Assembly (NCBI RefSeq): GCF_021155765.1
Contig: NC_060105.1
Span: 15,099,001 to 15,163,000 of the forward strand
Length of the DNA: 64,000 nt
Direction of reading: 5' to 3'
From: Diprion similis
Taxonomy: Eukaryota; Arthropoda; Insecta; Hymenoptera; Diprionidae
The notes under the pieces are model-generated. The model searched no databases. It was not told the DNA's origin and was given only the letters and a program-made list of their open reading frames with translations. The first letter of the stretch is position 1. Each line of letters begins with the position of its first letter. Below are positions 11,176 through 23,005 of the stretch, in pieces. The position numbers and the translations under genes are program-made.

Positions 11176-12640
11176 AAACGATACTCAGTCTCACCTCTGC
11201 GTGTCGATCTTGAGTGCCGTTTACACAATACGCCAGCGCGCGAAAAAGACAATTCCCGTCGGGAACATCTTGATAGTTCTCGTTTGCATTTTCATTTTTT
11301 GTTTGTCAGAAACAGAAAACTATGAAGATATTTGTCACATACTGTCATAAACAGCCGATAACAGCTGTCAATCACTTGACACTAAGTTCATAGCAACAGC
11401 AACTTTATTATTAAATGAGTTTATTCGAAAATACTCCACGTATGATTTCTCAGCGCACATCTTGTTATGAACTGTGGCGTGGTATTTTATACCCCGTCAC
11501 ATGGTTTGAATATCGCTCTCCTTATTTTCAGAATGTCGTAAAAAGTAACGAAAACACGTCTGGGGCCAATACTCCAAAAAGAACAACTAATTAATTTCTA
11601 AGTGAGACTTAATTATTAAGCTAATCCCTGTCTTTTTTTGTATCTTTGTATCGCACTACGAGAACTATCTTCAACGACACCGCTTCGAGGGAACTGAATA
11701 TCGCGAAGCAGAGGTCACGTACCGGGTCAACAGCCAACTATCGTCAATTGCAACAGATCGGATACCGCAAAGTCAACTTCAGATGGATGCCTACCTAGGT
11801 TGCGTACAGGGTCGTGCGTGAAGCACACCGAAGACCTCCGATCATTTAGACTTATCGGCCAGAAGCCGAAACATCGCTACAACGCCACTGCCGCATGGAT
11901 GCATCGTAGACGGCGTACGGGGCTGTGCGTCAAAAACACAATCAAGCCTCCCGTCGCGGTACTTATCAGCCTGGAGCTGAACCAGCATAATACCTACTGT
12001 CTCGCCTACTATACCGCAGAATCGTAGCTGTCTACAAACCTACGATTATCGAAGGACTGCATCGTGAGGACAAGCCCGAGAAACAGTGGTGGACCACGCC
12101 GGACTGATGGTCTTAAGGATGGGAACCCTGCGTGTAAATCATCACCATCAGGAAGGCTCGGTGCAACAGTGCCGTAGGGCCCGCACCGAGTTGCAGTACC
12201 GGAGAGATAGTCAGCGCGGGGAGTACTAGCACTGCATAAGTTGACGACGCACCAATCCCGAATTCTGCAAAGTATCGATACCGCAACAGTGTGAGTAGGA
12301 TCATTCTTCTCGTCGTCGTTCCTAGATCTTCTCGCACACATCGATACCGCAATACCGTGAGGGGTAGACCTTCCCCTCTCGCGAGTACCGCAAGCAGCTG
12401 ACCATAGTCCTCCCACATATCGCTCGACGGATCGATAATTCTCTACATGACAACGTGGGAGGAGAAGACACCCAGGAATGGACTATCGCCCATCTACACC
12501 TGTTGACCCGTACCACGTGACCCTCTGGCCCAATTATCGATCACCGAACACCGGAAAAGGATCACGTGACGAAATCTCGCCGAAAATCGACCGGGATCGT
12601 CAGGATCGCCGCTCGTCTCTACACATTCTACGTTCAGCCT
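11176..12640. other. Unassigned, GC-richer block
   Basis: No domain-bearing frame. The stretch 11690-12480 is richer in GC than its surroundings and repeats the word ATACCGC or TACCGCA many times (for example near 11762, 12010, 12275, 12347 and 12384). ORFs on both strands here carry no recognisable motif. It may be a leader or LTR of an unrecognised retroelement. Confidence 0.35.
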
Positions 12641-14465
12641 AGTTACGAACAGACGTGCTTTCGCTACCCTCCGTACTATCGCTTATAATTTCGCTATCCT
12701 AATTCAGTGCTTTCGCTTTCGACTATCTGCTTCTCCGCCTATCTCTGCTATATCTTCTATCTTCGTAAGTGAGGTTTTTCTTCTATCTATTTTGTGAAGC
12801 CACGAATTTACTTGCTTTATACCTTTTTCTCTCTTTTCTTACCTATTATCGATTTTCTCTCTTTTATCTCGCAGTTTGCTCTGCGTGAGCCACGTGGGCT
12901 CGTATCGAATTCTCTTCTTATCTCTTATCTTATTCTCTCCCTTATTATCGAATATTGCAAGTAATTTCGCGACTGGTTAGTTTACTATTATTTGTAGTGA
13001 CTATTATCTATTTCCTTGATTTATCTTGTTTGAATGATTTTCCTGATATCGCTGAATAGCAGCGCCTTACTTATGCTTTCGTAGAATATCTCTGAATACC
13101 ATATCTTATTTGAATCTCTGATTTATTGTTCTCAGTAGTGATTGTTAAATCAATTAGCTTATGAAGTCTCTAATTTTGTCTCTTATTTCGTTTCTCGCTA
13201 TCTAATATCTATTTTCTCTCTGTATCTCTTTTATAATTTCTCAAATATCGTTTCTTTGATTTCTTAATATTTTGCTGATCTGAATATTATCGAATATCTT
13301 TCTGATTTAATTATTATCGAATATCTTGGAGGAATTATATCGTAAGCGTACCGCGTGCGCGATCTTATATCGCTGCGCGGTATAGCCGTTGTTCTCTTTT
13401 GACATTGGAGTATTGTGCCGTACCGAATAACACCTTTTTCACCGCTTTCTTTGCTAATACCGCTGTTACGTAGTTTGTCCGTAGATCTCTAGTTTGTAAT
13501 ATATCGCATTATAATATTTTGCTCTCTATAATACCTGTTCTTGACACGTCAAGATATCTATTTCTTGTTTATCATAATTATAATATTTCGTCGTATCGCA
13601 TATATCGCAAGCTAGAACCTATGTATTTCTCTAATTTCTCTTGTAATTTCTATCGTAATTTCTTCTGTAATTTCTATCATACCTGTTTTATATTATTTCG
13701 CTATACCTGATTATTTCTGACTTCGCTTCAAGTATCGAATTATCTAACTGACTTGTAATCCTTGCCTTTTCTATTAATTGTTATATCTCTTGTTGTCGAT
13801 TAATTGTAATATCTCTTGCTTCTCGATTAACTATATCTTTTGCTTTTCGACTAACTATAATATCTCTTGCCTTCTTTTGCCAATTGTATTTTCGTATCTT
13901 CTATCTATTACCGTGCCTCATTATTGTTACACACTGCTGCGATTATTCTGTATTTCTATGTGATCATATCTTTCTCGCCTTACTATGCTATTTGACTTGA
14001 ATTGTAACAATTAGTTTAAGAACCTTAGATTGTGCATTGCATGCTAGCCTACTTCTTATCTGCTTTGTAAACTTGCTGATTGTTATACCGAGTAATAGTA
14101 TCGCGATCACCCGCTTCATACCGCTAAATTACTTGAATAATTGTATCGCTACCGTGTTATCTCTGAATTCACTTTATCTCTGGCTGTACCTGAATTTCTC
14201 TACTTGCCTTTTCAATACAATTGATACTATTACCATTTTCTTTAATATTGTGTTTTATCGAATTGGATACGACCCATCCCGTCTACCATTATCTTTACCT
14301 GCTGAGTGGCTGTGCAAAACCGTCGTAGAATCTGATCTATTTCGTCATATCGTATTCTCTAATTATCGTATCTCTGACGCTACTGCGTCTGGCGCCCAAC
14401 AATTATCTCTTTTTCTAATTATCGTTTTATTCAGTGATCAGGTCAGTACCTGCGCCCTAGAGTAG
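12641..14465 (+). other. 1.8 kb pyrimidine-rich tract
   Basis: The plus strand is strongly biased to T and C. It is built from recurring short words such as TATCTCT, TATCG, AATTTCT and TAATATCTCTTGC without a fixed period. ORFs read as leucine/isoleucine/serine/tyrosine-rich low complexity and are not credible proteins. The bias stops near 14465. Confidence 0.6.
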
Positions 14466-14905
14466 CGTGATTAGCCCTTCCTCAAGAATTGTCTCTATTT
14501 TCCTTTTTAAATAATAATCACGTTGCAGAACATAGGAAGTTTTGTTTTCTAGATGCTTTCAGTTTTGTTTTCGGCATCTCACCCCACCGCCAACTTCATA
14601 CGTATACTATTGTTATTATAATCTTTTTTACCTGTTGCTATGCGGTACAGGACTTTTTTATTAAATAGAGAGATTATACGATAAATAAATACGAACATTT
14701 AACTGAATAAAAATAGTTTTTTTTTGCCAATGAAAATCTCCGCATTCTGCTCTTCGTGAATACCGGCAGAGCATTCAAGAATCATGCATGATCTGCAGCA
14801 AGCTTCTGTCGTAAGCACACATGTGCACGTCTTGCTACCACTGCGGAAACAGACAGATAGTGGTCTGCCGCCAGAGCTATGCAGGCGCCTATGTGAGGGC
14901 CTTAA

Positions 14906-15485
14906 GGCTCCGCTGACCTGGCATGTCATATATATATTTCGTGACGTCAAAAGCGGGGAAAACGCCATTACGAATCCTGCAAGAACGGAAGCACGAATCT
15001 TATTCGGGAAATTTTTAAATTGAAGCTTGAATAAAAGTGTACGTGGCTAACTCAGTCACTGGTCATGCAAATCGCTGATAATGTTTATAATAAAGAATAA
15101 TGAAGTGAATAAAATCACGCTAAAACAAACATGGCCGATCGGAGCTACCGCATGTTGAATATTCACTGATTGCACTGTTTCACAATTTCTTTAACTCTCG
15201 CCAGACAGTTAGCCACGTACAAAAGCACTCACTTTATTCGGAAAAACTTATACTATCAGTTATTTTTTTGTAAATATGGCACGATTCGTAACGGCGTTTT
15301 TATGTGACAGCAGCCCGTTCATGGTCCACAAGAAGTATGTCTCGATCTGTAACTGACATCATTGGTTGGATCTAACAGAACAAGCCAATGAAATCAGCGG
15401 CCTTAGTTCACCGTTCAACGTTCAGAGGCGCTGCACGTATTTATGAAGTCACGATTTGATATTTTCAAGGCAGGTCAGCGGCGCC
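14906..15485 (+). mobile_element. TTAA-flanked MITE, copy 1
   Basis: 580 bp with ends GGCTCCGCTGACCTG and its near reverse complement CAGGTCAGCGGCGCC. TTAA lies directly outside on both sides (14902-14905, 15486-15489). A second copy lies in opposite orientation at 51062-51652, and shared internal sequence (for example GCCGATCGGAGCTACCGCATG) confirms one family. No coding potential. Confidence 0.88.
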
Positions 15486-16453
15486 TTAACGTGAACTTGT
15501 GACAGAATGCTACCTGGGACACATTTGTGACGTCGGAGCGGCACTCCACGAAAATTCCCCAAAGCTGCCACTACAGATTATCGCGGATGTTTAGCTAGAC
15601 TTCATATCAGTAGTTGTGAGTCGCCAATATCGATTAATCACTGAAGTGAAATGGACAACTTGATCGAATTCGCGTAATTGGGTATTAACGGGGAGTTGGA
15701 AATTGTTGTAAATTATTGAAATGAAGTTTACTTTACCTTTTATAAGATGGCTTTTTCTGGAACTGTTGAATAGCTGTGATGAAGGAACTTGTTTTGAATG
15801 AACACTGAATTTAGATTGGGAATTGGTTTAAAATGGAATATATCTTGATTAAACACACAGAATAAAAATGAACAATTTTAATAATATGAAATTGAATAAT
15901 GAATCGGGCAGAGATTCGTCGTTGGAATGCAAATGCTAGAGGATTTTACCGCAAGGATCTACTGCGAGTACTAGTAGTTACTGGAGATAAAAACCAAGAG
16001 AGCGAATGATCGCTGGGTGCTCGTATTTATTCAGATCGGTAGCGGTAGGGGTGTGAAATCCTCCCCTCATGCATTGCCCCACAACAACGCATTTCTTCCC
16101 CTTATTCTAAGAATTAAAACTAGGTTGGTATGCTATGCTATGGGATTTATTGGTGCTAGGTGCAAAGTTGGACTTTGGACTATGCCCCCAACACTCTGCT
16201 CCATACCACCTCTTCTTATAATCAATCTAATTGTAAGATTGGAAACGAGAGTGGTGTTCATTTTTTAGGATTTGAATTAGTGTGTGTTATGGGTATGAGT
16301 TTCATGTATATGTATGTTGGTGCAACGCGCTAGTGTATTTGTCGATAGGCGCGTAGTCCCTTGATAGCTGTATCGAAGGAGTAGGGGGCCTAACACAACT
16401 CTATGGGGTGGCCTTCGGGCGCGTAACGCGCGTATGCTCGAGATCGCCGCGTG

Positions 16454-17467
16454 CAAAGAGTATAGGATAGAGTGGAAGGTCCCATAAGAGCCAATGTATA
16501 AAAGCGTACCTCGCTTTTCAGCACGCTCTGGTAGCTCTGAGGAAAAGTAAAGTACCCCCACTACGATTTTGGCGCTCCCTTTAAACCGGGGAATACAGTG
16601 AAGAATTCTTAAAACTTCTGATAATAAATTTTTTGCAATGAATTCTTCAGTCAACGCTGTTATTACAGAACGATCTCATATTTTTCTCCATATCTGGCAG
16701 CCTATAAATATGTTTGCATGGATACAGATTATACAGAACATAACGTAAGCATCGTACATACACATTTCTTCAATGAATGTGATGTGAATTTAGTAAAAGA
16801 CAAAACGACTGAAATAAATGGCAACAAATCAAACACATTGTATCGAAATTATATATTTAAATAGGTAATCTTCAATATATAACACCAAAAAAGTACTTAT
16901 ATTTGAAAAACGTAAACGTCAAATCTTAATAAAAATATATATCCGTACATAATACTGTATCATAAAGAATGGTTACATAAAATATTATATCAACTCAAAA
17001 ACCTCTTGTATTTTTTATTAGTTTCTACCAAAACAACCATACACGAAAATCATTACATTTATTTTCACAATATATGAAGATACGTGAGGAGCCACAACAT
17101 TCCCGCGAAAGTGAGGTTATATATTCATATTTACTTACAGTTGCTGTTTATTTGGTAACGAGAAAAATGTCACTTGTTTCAGGTTATTTATGCTTTGATT
17201 TTTTACATATTTGTTATTGTCACATAATTTGATGTCACAAGAAATTGGCATCTTTGAAAAAAGTTCGTTTGTTACTCAATTCTTACCATGTATTCTTACC
17301 ACTGATTCTTACTCATAGAATATGGCGACCGGGTCATCGCACCAACAAACAATACTACATCGCATGTTCACTGACGCTACACATACACATTATACTTTTC
17401 CCCAGAGCTGCTAGCAGCGCTGTAATAGGGCGATACGGGTACCTTCCACTCTATCCTATACTCTTTG
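16454..17467. mobile_element. Inverted-repeat DNA element with 8-bp target duplication
   Basis: The ends are CAAAGAGTATAGGATAGAGT and its reverse complement, with the match continuing to about 27 bp. GCCGCGTG flanks both sides (16446-16453, 17468-17475). An 8-bp duplication is typical of hAT elements, and also of P elements. No transposase frame is seen, so it is non-autonomous. It interrupts the family-L LTR. Confidence 0.85.
16645..16656. repeat. TTGACTGA arm motif, single copy
   Basis: CTTCAGTCAACG, identical to one arm of the hairpin at 9192-9219. It lies inside the 8-bp-TSD element. Confidence 0.4.
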
Positions 17468-17803
17468 GCCGCGTGGACTTAGATCGCCGTTTCCTAGGGT
17501 TGAATCCGTGTGAGCTTTACCTACATCATTAAGTTAGTTTTGATTTTATACAACGTCAGCGTTCTCGAGCGTACGGGGCGTTATATGTATTACAAGCGTA
17601 GTTTTACCTCTAGAATGTTCTAGTGCTAAAGAATTTAATGATGGATTATATAAAAGATAATTGATTAATTTGCTTGCTTAATGTTCAGCTGCGATACAAG
17701 ATATATTATTTTATAATATAACATTTTATCGAAGTACAAAGATAATTAATTCTGGAACATTGTTATATTTCTTCTCCAAAAATAATGTAGATGTTTTAAT
17801 TTT

Positions 17804-18195
17804 TGTTAAATATTTATAAGGCCAGGGTAGCTTTGACCAGGAATTGGGGAGTCGAGACGAAACGATCGGGTTAATTGCCGGCAATTGAACAGGTTTATTA
17901 AGAAAAACAGGGAATACACAATAAACGCAGAACAACAGAAAACAATACTTGGGCCAACCGGCCAACATCGAATAACACGGACTAATTTTACACTAATATA
18001 TTACCGAACGAATTAATTCTCCCACTTCGAGTGTCTCTTACGAGCGACGGGCACGTACTGCCCGATACTACCCTATTCTTCTACTCGGTCTTTCGGCCTT
18101 TTGTTATGCTACACACACACATCCTCGTACATACACATTCTTAAACCTAAACATTCGCGCGCGGTTTTCGAGTTCTCGGCACTTCACATCTAACA
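17804..18195 (-). repeat. Gypsy 1 3' LTR
   Basis: 392 bp. On the plus strand it begins TGTTAAATATTTATAAGGCC and ends ACATCTAACA. It pairs with 27569-27960. Confidence 0.93.
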
Positions 18196-18211
18196 TTCGG
18201 CCATCCTATTT

Positions 18212-21200
18212 TCACTCGTCCTCGAGTGCGGGGTTGGGGACGAAATCCGTGTAGCGGCGGGGTGCTTTGCGTATACGTTGGGGGCGCGCACTGCGAGTGG
18301 AGGGTTCGGCATTAGCCCCAGTCTCCTCCTCGACTACCTCTTCTTCGTCGGGATCACTATGTTCGTTCGGCGCGTCGTCGGTAACGCTCCCCGTGTCGTC
18401 CTCTTCTTCTTCTTCTGGGTCGTCGTTAGAATCATGACTTGGACGCCAGATTTTTAGTTGGCTGGCGTGGGCCGTCGCAGCATACCTTCGTCCTTCTTGG
18501 TCCTGGCGGAGGTCTGCGATGGCATATGTATCGCTCGGCCACGCCTTGGTGATTACCAACGGTCCTCGATATTTATTCTGCATTTTAGTGGACTCACCGG
18601 TAGCGGTGCGGCCGATTTTCATGAAGACGATGTCTCCGACATAGAAAACTGCGTTCTTCGCTCGGTTCTGATCGTGGCGGGCTTTATACGCGGCCTGGGT
18701 GCCGATGATCCTTCCTCGGGCTTCCTCTTGGAGATCCTCTGGGCAGGTGTAATTGGCTTCGCTTTCTACGGTGAGAGCTCGCACGGGACCTTCGTCGTGT
18801 CGGGCGACGTAGCCGTATAGGAGTTCGAAAGGTGATTTACCTGTGGTGGCATTGACACAATCGTTCAAGTCACGTTGTGCGATTTTCAGCTTTCGATCCC
18901 AGTCTCTTCCCTCTGGGTCTTCTACACTGGTACAGAGGACAGGTATGATAACAGCGTTCGTTCTTTCGATCTGTCCGTTCGCTTGTGGGTGACGGGGGGA
19001 GTTTCGGGTATGACTAATGCCGTGGCGGCTACAGAATTCTGCGAACTTCTTCGAGGTGAAACAGGTGCCTCGGTCGGAGATGATCCTCAAGGGCGCGCCG
19101 AAATCCAGGACAAAATCTTCAAGCATTTTCACCACGTTGGTGACGTTCGTGTTTCTTACTGCTTTTAGTAACGTAAATTTTGTCAAGTTATCAATCAGCG
19201 CGAATACATGTTTGTTATGTCGCGGGGTGGTGATCAGCGGTCCGAGGTGATCGATGTGCACTATAGAAAAGGGTCTCGGTCCGGGCGGAATCGGATGCAG
19301 TTGTCCGGCTTGCGGGCCTGGTTTTCCCTTTGTCATGATGCACTGTACACACGCGCAGATGTGATATTTTACGTAACGTCGCGCACCTGGGAAATAATAG
19401 AATGACGACAGCTTCGCCAACGTACGTTCGGGGCCTGGGTGTCCTTGGAGGTCGTGAAATCTAATAACCAGGCTTTTTCGCATTATTTTAGGTACCACTA
19501 TATAACGTAGTTTATCCCCGTTTTTCTTATAGAGAATTCCATTGCGGCACTCAAAGTCGGTCACTTCACCTTTTTCGCGCACGGTTCGCGCACTCACCGG
19601 TTTTAACAAAATTTCTCGTTTTTTGCGTAAATCGCCGTCTGCGTACTGATACATCGAGATTTCATCCTCTTCACTCAGTATTGTAAATACTGCACTCAAT
19701 CGCTCAGCGCTCTGACATTCACACTCCGGTTGACCTACGGGTGCTCTACTGAGAGCGTCAACATGCGCAAGCTTCGTACCCGGTCGGTGGCTTACTTCGA
19801 AATCGAAATCAGCCAACTCATTCGCCCATCGAGCAATTTGTGCATTTTTCGTTTTCTCGGTATTTAAGCATAGAAGTGCCTGGCAGTCTGTAATAATTTT
19901 GAACGGTATATTGATCAGCAAATTACGTAATCGCCCAACAGCCCACACGATCGCTGTTAATTCTAATTTACCTGAGTGGTCATTCTTCTCGGGCTCGCTA
20001 GTTCGGCGACTAATCGCGTACACAAGTCTTAAGCGATTGTTCGCGTCTCGCTGCAACAGCATCGCTGCTAATCCCTTGCTGCTCGCGTCCGTGTGTAATT
20101 CGGTCGGCTTATTCGAATCGAACGCTTGGAGTATGGGTTTGTCGGTCAACGCTCGTTTTAAATTTATGAATGCATTGTTTACGTTATTATTCCACACAAA
20201 GGGGTGGTCTTTCTTCAACAATTCGTATAATGGACCAGCAATCTCCGCGAACTTAGGTACAAATCGTCGAAAAAAGCTCGTCATACCTAAAAATCGACGG
20301 ACACCGTGAACATCTCCCGGAGCGGGATATTCCGCGATCGCTTTGACTTTACTTTCACCCGGTTTGATTCTGTTTTTAGAGATTTCAAAACCGAGGTACG
20401 TAACTTTTTCTTTTAGGAATTTACATTTCGACAACTTGATGGTTAATCTCGCGTTTCGTAAGGCTTCGAAAACTGCTATCAATCTTTCTTTCAGGTCGTT
20501 CCAGTCCTTTCCCGGGATAAATATATCATCGAGGTAGAACAGGACTACCTGATCGCGCAATGGACCCAACGCTCTGTACATAGCCTTTGAAAAGTAAAAA
20601 GGGCTATTCTTTAACCCAAACGCCATCCTCGTAAATTCTCCTGTCTCGTCTGGTGTAATGAACGCGGTTTTCGGGCGTGCGTCTTCGTTCAACGGCACTT
20701 GGAGATACCCGTGCGCTAAATCTAATGTAATATAAAGCGAACTATCTCCTATTTTAGCTAAATGATCGTCCAGGTCGGGAAGCGGAAAATGCACTCTTTC
20801 GGTTTGTGCATTTAATTTACGATAGTCGGCTACTAACCGGTATTCACCGTTATTCTTCTTAACTAAAAGCACTGGGCTCGCATAAGGTGAGTCAGTTTCG
20901 GTCGCGATCCCTTCGCGCTTCCATTCACCAACTATCGATCGAATAATGTCACGTTCTTTATCGCTAGCTCTGTACGGTTTACTACTTACAGGTTTTGCAT
21001 CAGGTGCTTCGCGAATATCCATGCTTACGCTATCCGTACATCCTAATTCTTCCAGGTTTCTCGCCACGCAATCGCGATACCGATTTATTATACTTAACAA
21101 GTCCTCTATTATTTCTTCAGGTAGGTTGCTGCCGACGTCGATATCCTCTCGTTCGATGGGTCGTCTCGTGATGATCCGGTCCAGCGTTGGCAGCTGCGAC

Positions 21201-22725
21201 ACCTGACCGCGTAGGTGCGTATTGCTGCGGGTTACGGTTTGTTGCGCCGAGCTCAAGTTCATGGCAGGCAGAGCGTACCCCTTGTCGTCTATCTCCACGT
21301 TAATAACGTGGATCGAATGGGGTGGCATTTCGATCTGAATTTGTTGCTTGACATTAGCGGCTTGATTCGGGGATGATCCTTCACTCCGTTTGAATATCAG
21401 TTCGTGTCCGACCTTGTGAAATTCTACATACGGGGCTTCCGTGAAAGTGCGTCCGACGATCACATCGACCGTCTGTGCGTCATCGGGTACAACTCGTAGG
21501 GTCACTTTATCCACCCGCACTCCGTCAACCGTCATCGACGCACACACTACGCCCGGCGACTTGACCTTAAACTGTTCAGGTCCAAAACTTTTTAATTCAG
21601 TCACTCGCGGAATCACTCGAAATTGTTCAAGCAGTGCCACGGAGGCTTTGATCGTGCAGTCAGAGCTTCCGGGGTCGATCAATGCGGTCAATTCACTTGC
21701 GTTCACGCTGATCATTTTCAGGTACTTGTTGACCGCGGCTCGGTCATTTCCCTCGATCGTGTTCACTGTTCTTGGTACTGGGCCGCTGGCTACCGTACAG
21801 TGACGTTGAGTATGGCCCGTGCCATTGCACTTCAAACATTTTAGGATACGTTTCGGTTCGGTGCAATTACGCGAGAGGTGTCCGTACTTATTACAGTTAT
21901 AGCAGAGGGGTTGGCCTTCTGCGTTAACGAGCGGCGGGCGTTTATCTCCCGGTCGGTCGGAATTCGGTGGTTTCGGTATCGGTTTTGCATGTGTCGCTGT
22001 GCTTGTTGCGACGCTCGGTTTGGGTTTGTTCGGGTTATTCTCCCTCTGTTGCTTAATGCGCTCCACTCGTTGTCCAATCATGCGATCGTACTGCAAAATG
22101 TCATGGAGTAAATCATTGGTGGTGCCGTGATTTCGAGCTGCCATGGTATTGCATAACTCGCGCGACCAGAGTCCGACTAAAATCTGCTCTTTTGTATCGG
22201 ACAGGTCCAGATTTACGTCCCTGCAGAGTTTCGCCTTCGCGTGGAAATAGGTGCAGAGGTCCTCGTCCTTCAGCTGAATCCGATCGGTCATGCGTTTCCA
22301 CAGCACTGTTGTGCTCTCACTGGTTACAAATGTCGCTCGGAATGCGTTTTGGAATTGGTTCCAAGATGAGATTTCGTGCGAGTTCATCAGAAACCACTCT
22401 CTAGCACCGTTTCTTAGATGAGAGCGTGCTGCTTCCAGAGCGAAGTTATCTGGCCATTGATGTAATCGTTTCATGCTCTCTATTGTTTGGATCCAGTCCC
22501 GCGCATTGATACTTCCGCTGTTACCGGTAAAATCTCCAATATTTGAACTTAGATCAGGCATCACGTGGTAAGCTGGTACCGCTTGTTGGGGTTGAGGTGC
22601 TAATCCGCTAGCGGGTAGAGGGGCATTGTTTACTACCAGCCTTTCGAACAGCGCTTGTAACATCAAGTCCCGTCTTCGACCTTCCTCTACCATTGCCCAT
22701 ATCGCGCTCTCGAGCGCGCTGTTGC
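18212..22725 (-). CDS. Gypsy 1 Gag-Pol, main part
   Basis: A single open frame holds most of Gag and all of Pol. Two CCHC zinc knuckles (CYNCNKYGHLSRNC, CLKCNGTGHTQRHC) lie at 21830-21910. A protease-like stretch follows near 21670 (ALIDPGSSDCTI). RT carries FYLDDIFIPG near 20540, RNase H has ELHTDASSKGLAAMLL, and the integrase zinc finger and D,D,E core are present (HIDHLGPL, IISDRGTCFTSKKF, PQANGQIERTNAV). A long acidic tail ends the protein. The protease reads Asp-Pro-Gly where the family usually has Asp-Thr/Ser-Gly. The open frame extends to 22810, but 22726-22810 is Gypsy 2 LTR, so the true Gag N-terminus is at 27043-27382. No env frame is present. Confidence 0.9.
22721..22725. repeat. 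Target duplication of Gypsy 2, left
   Basis: GTTGC, repeated at 27038-27042 on the other side of Gypsy 2. Confidence 0.85.
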
Positions 22726-22899
22726 TGTTGAGGACTAGGGAATTATTAGAAGTAAGGTTGGTATGCATGCGAAGTAGCAGCAAGAGATTGCCGAGAGCGT
22801 GTGCTAACATGGATGCAGCTTGTTAAATATATATTACTTGTATTGCCTTAATAAAATGTCATGAAGACTTAATTATGTGTTTTTAATAACATACTAACA
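22726..22899 (+). repeat. Gypsy 2 5' LTR
   Basis: 174 bp, begins TGTTGAGGACTAGGGAATTA and ends ACATACTAACA. It contains AATAAAATGTCATGAAG, a likely polyadenylation signal region. Identical to 26864-27037. Confidence 0.96.
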
Positions 22900-22912
22900 T
22901 GGCGCAGTCGGT
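22900..22912 (+). other. Gypsy 2 primer binding site
   Basis: TGGCGCAGTCGGT directly follows the LTR. It is complementary to the 3' end of insect tRNA-Ser including CCA (established primer type for several Gypsy elements). Confidence 0.8.
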
Positions 22913-23005
22913 CAAGTGAAGTCAAAAGTTTAAAAAAGAAAGGAATAGTGCATCAAATTGTCTACAGTAACTGAGCGTCAACGATACACGTGATTCCACA
23001 ACAAG

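Noticed and set aside
12009..12516. Overlapping minus frames of 64-135 codons
   Set aside because: Three frames overlap on the same strand with no motif. GC-rich DNA gives long frames by chance.
13519..14465. Leucine- and tyrosine-rich frames that look like membrane proteins
   Set aside because: The hydrophobic composition follows from the T-rich strand bias and is low in complexity.
18458..22404. Many plus-strand frames of 60-136 codons
   Set aside because: They lie antisense to the Gypsy 1 Gag-Pol and carry no motif of their own.
22726..22826. The first about 28 residues of the 1532-codon frame ending at 18212, and the opposite frame 22626-22826
   Set aside because: This stretch is Gypsy 2 LTR, not Gypsy 1 coding sequence. 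The opposite-strand frame is a shadow.
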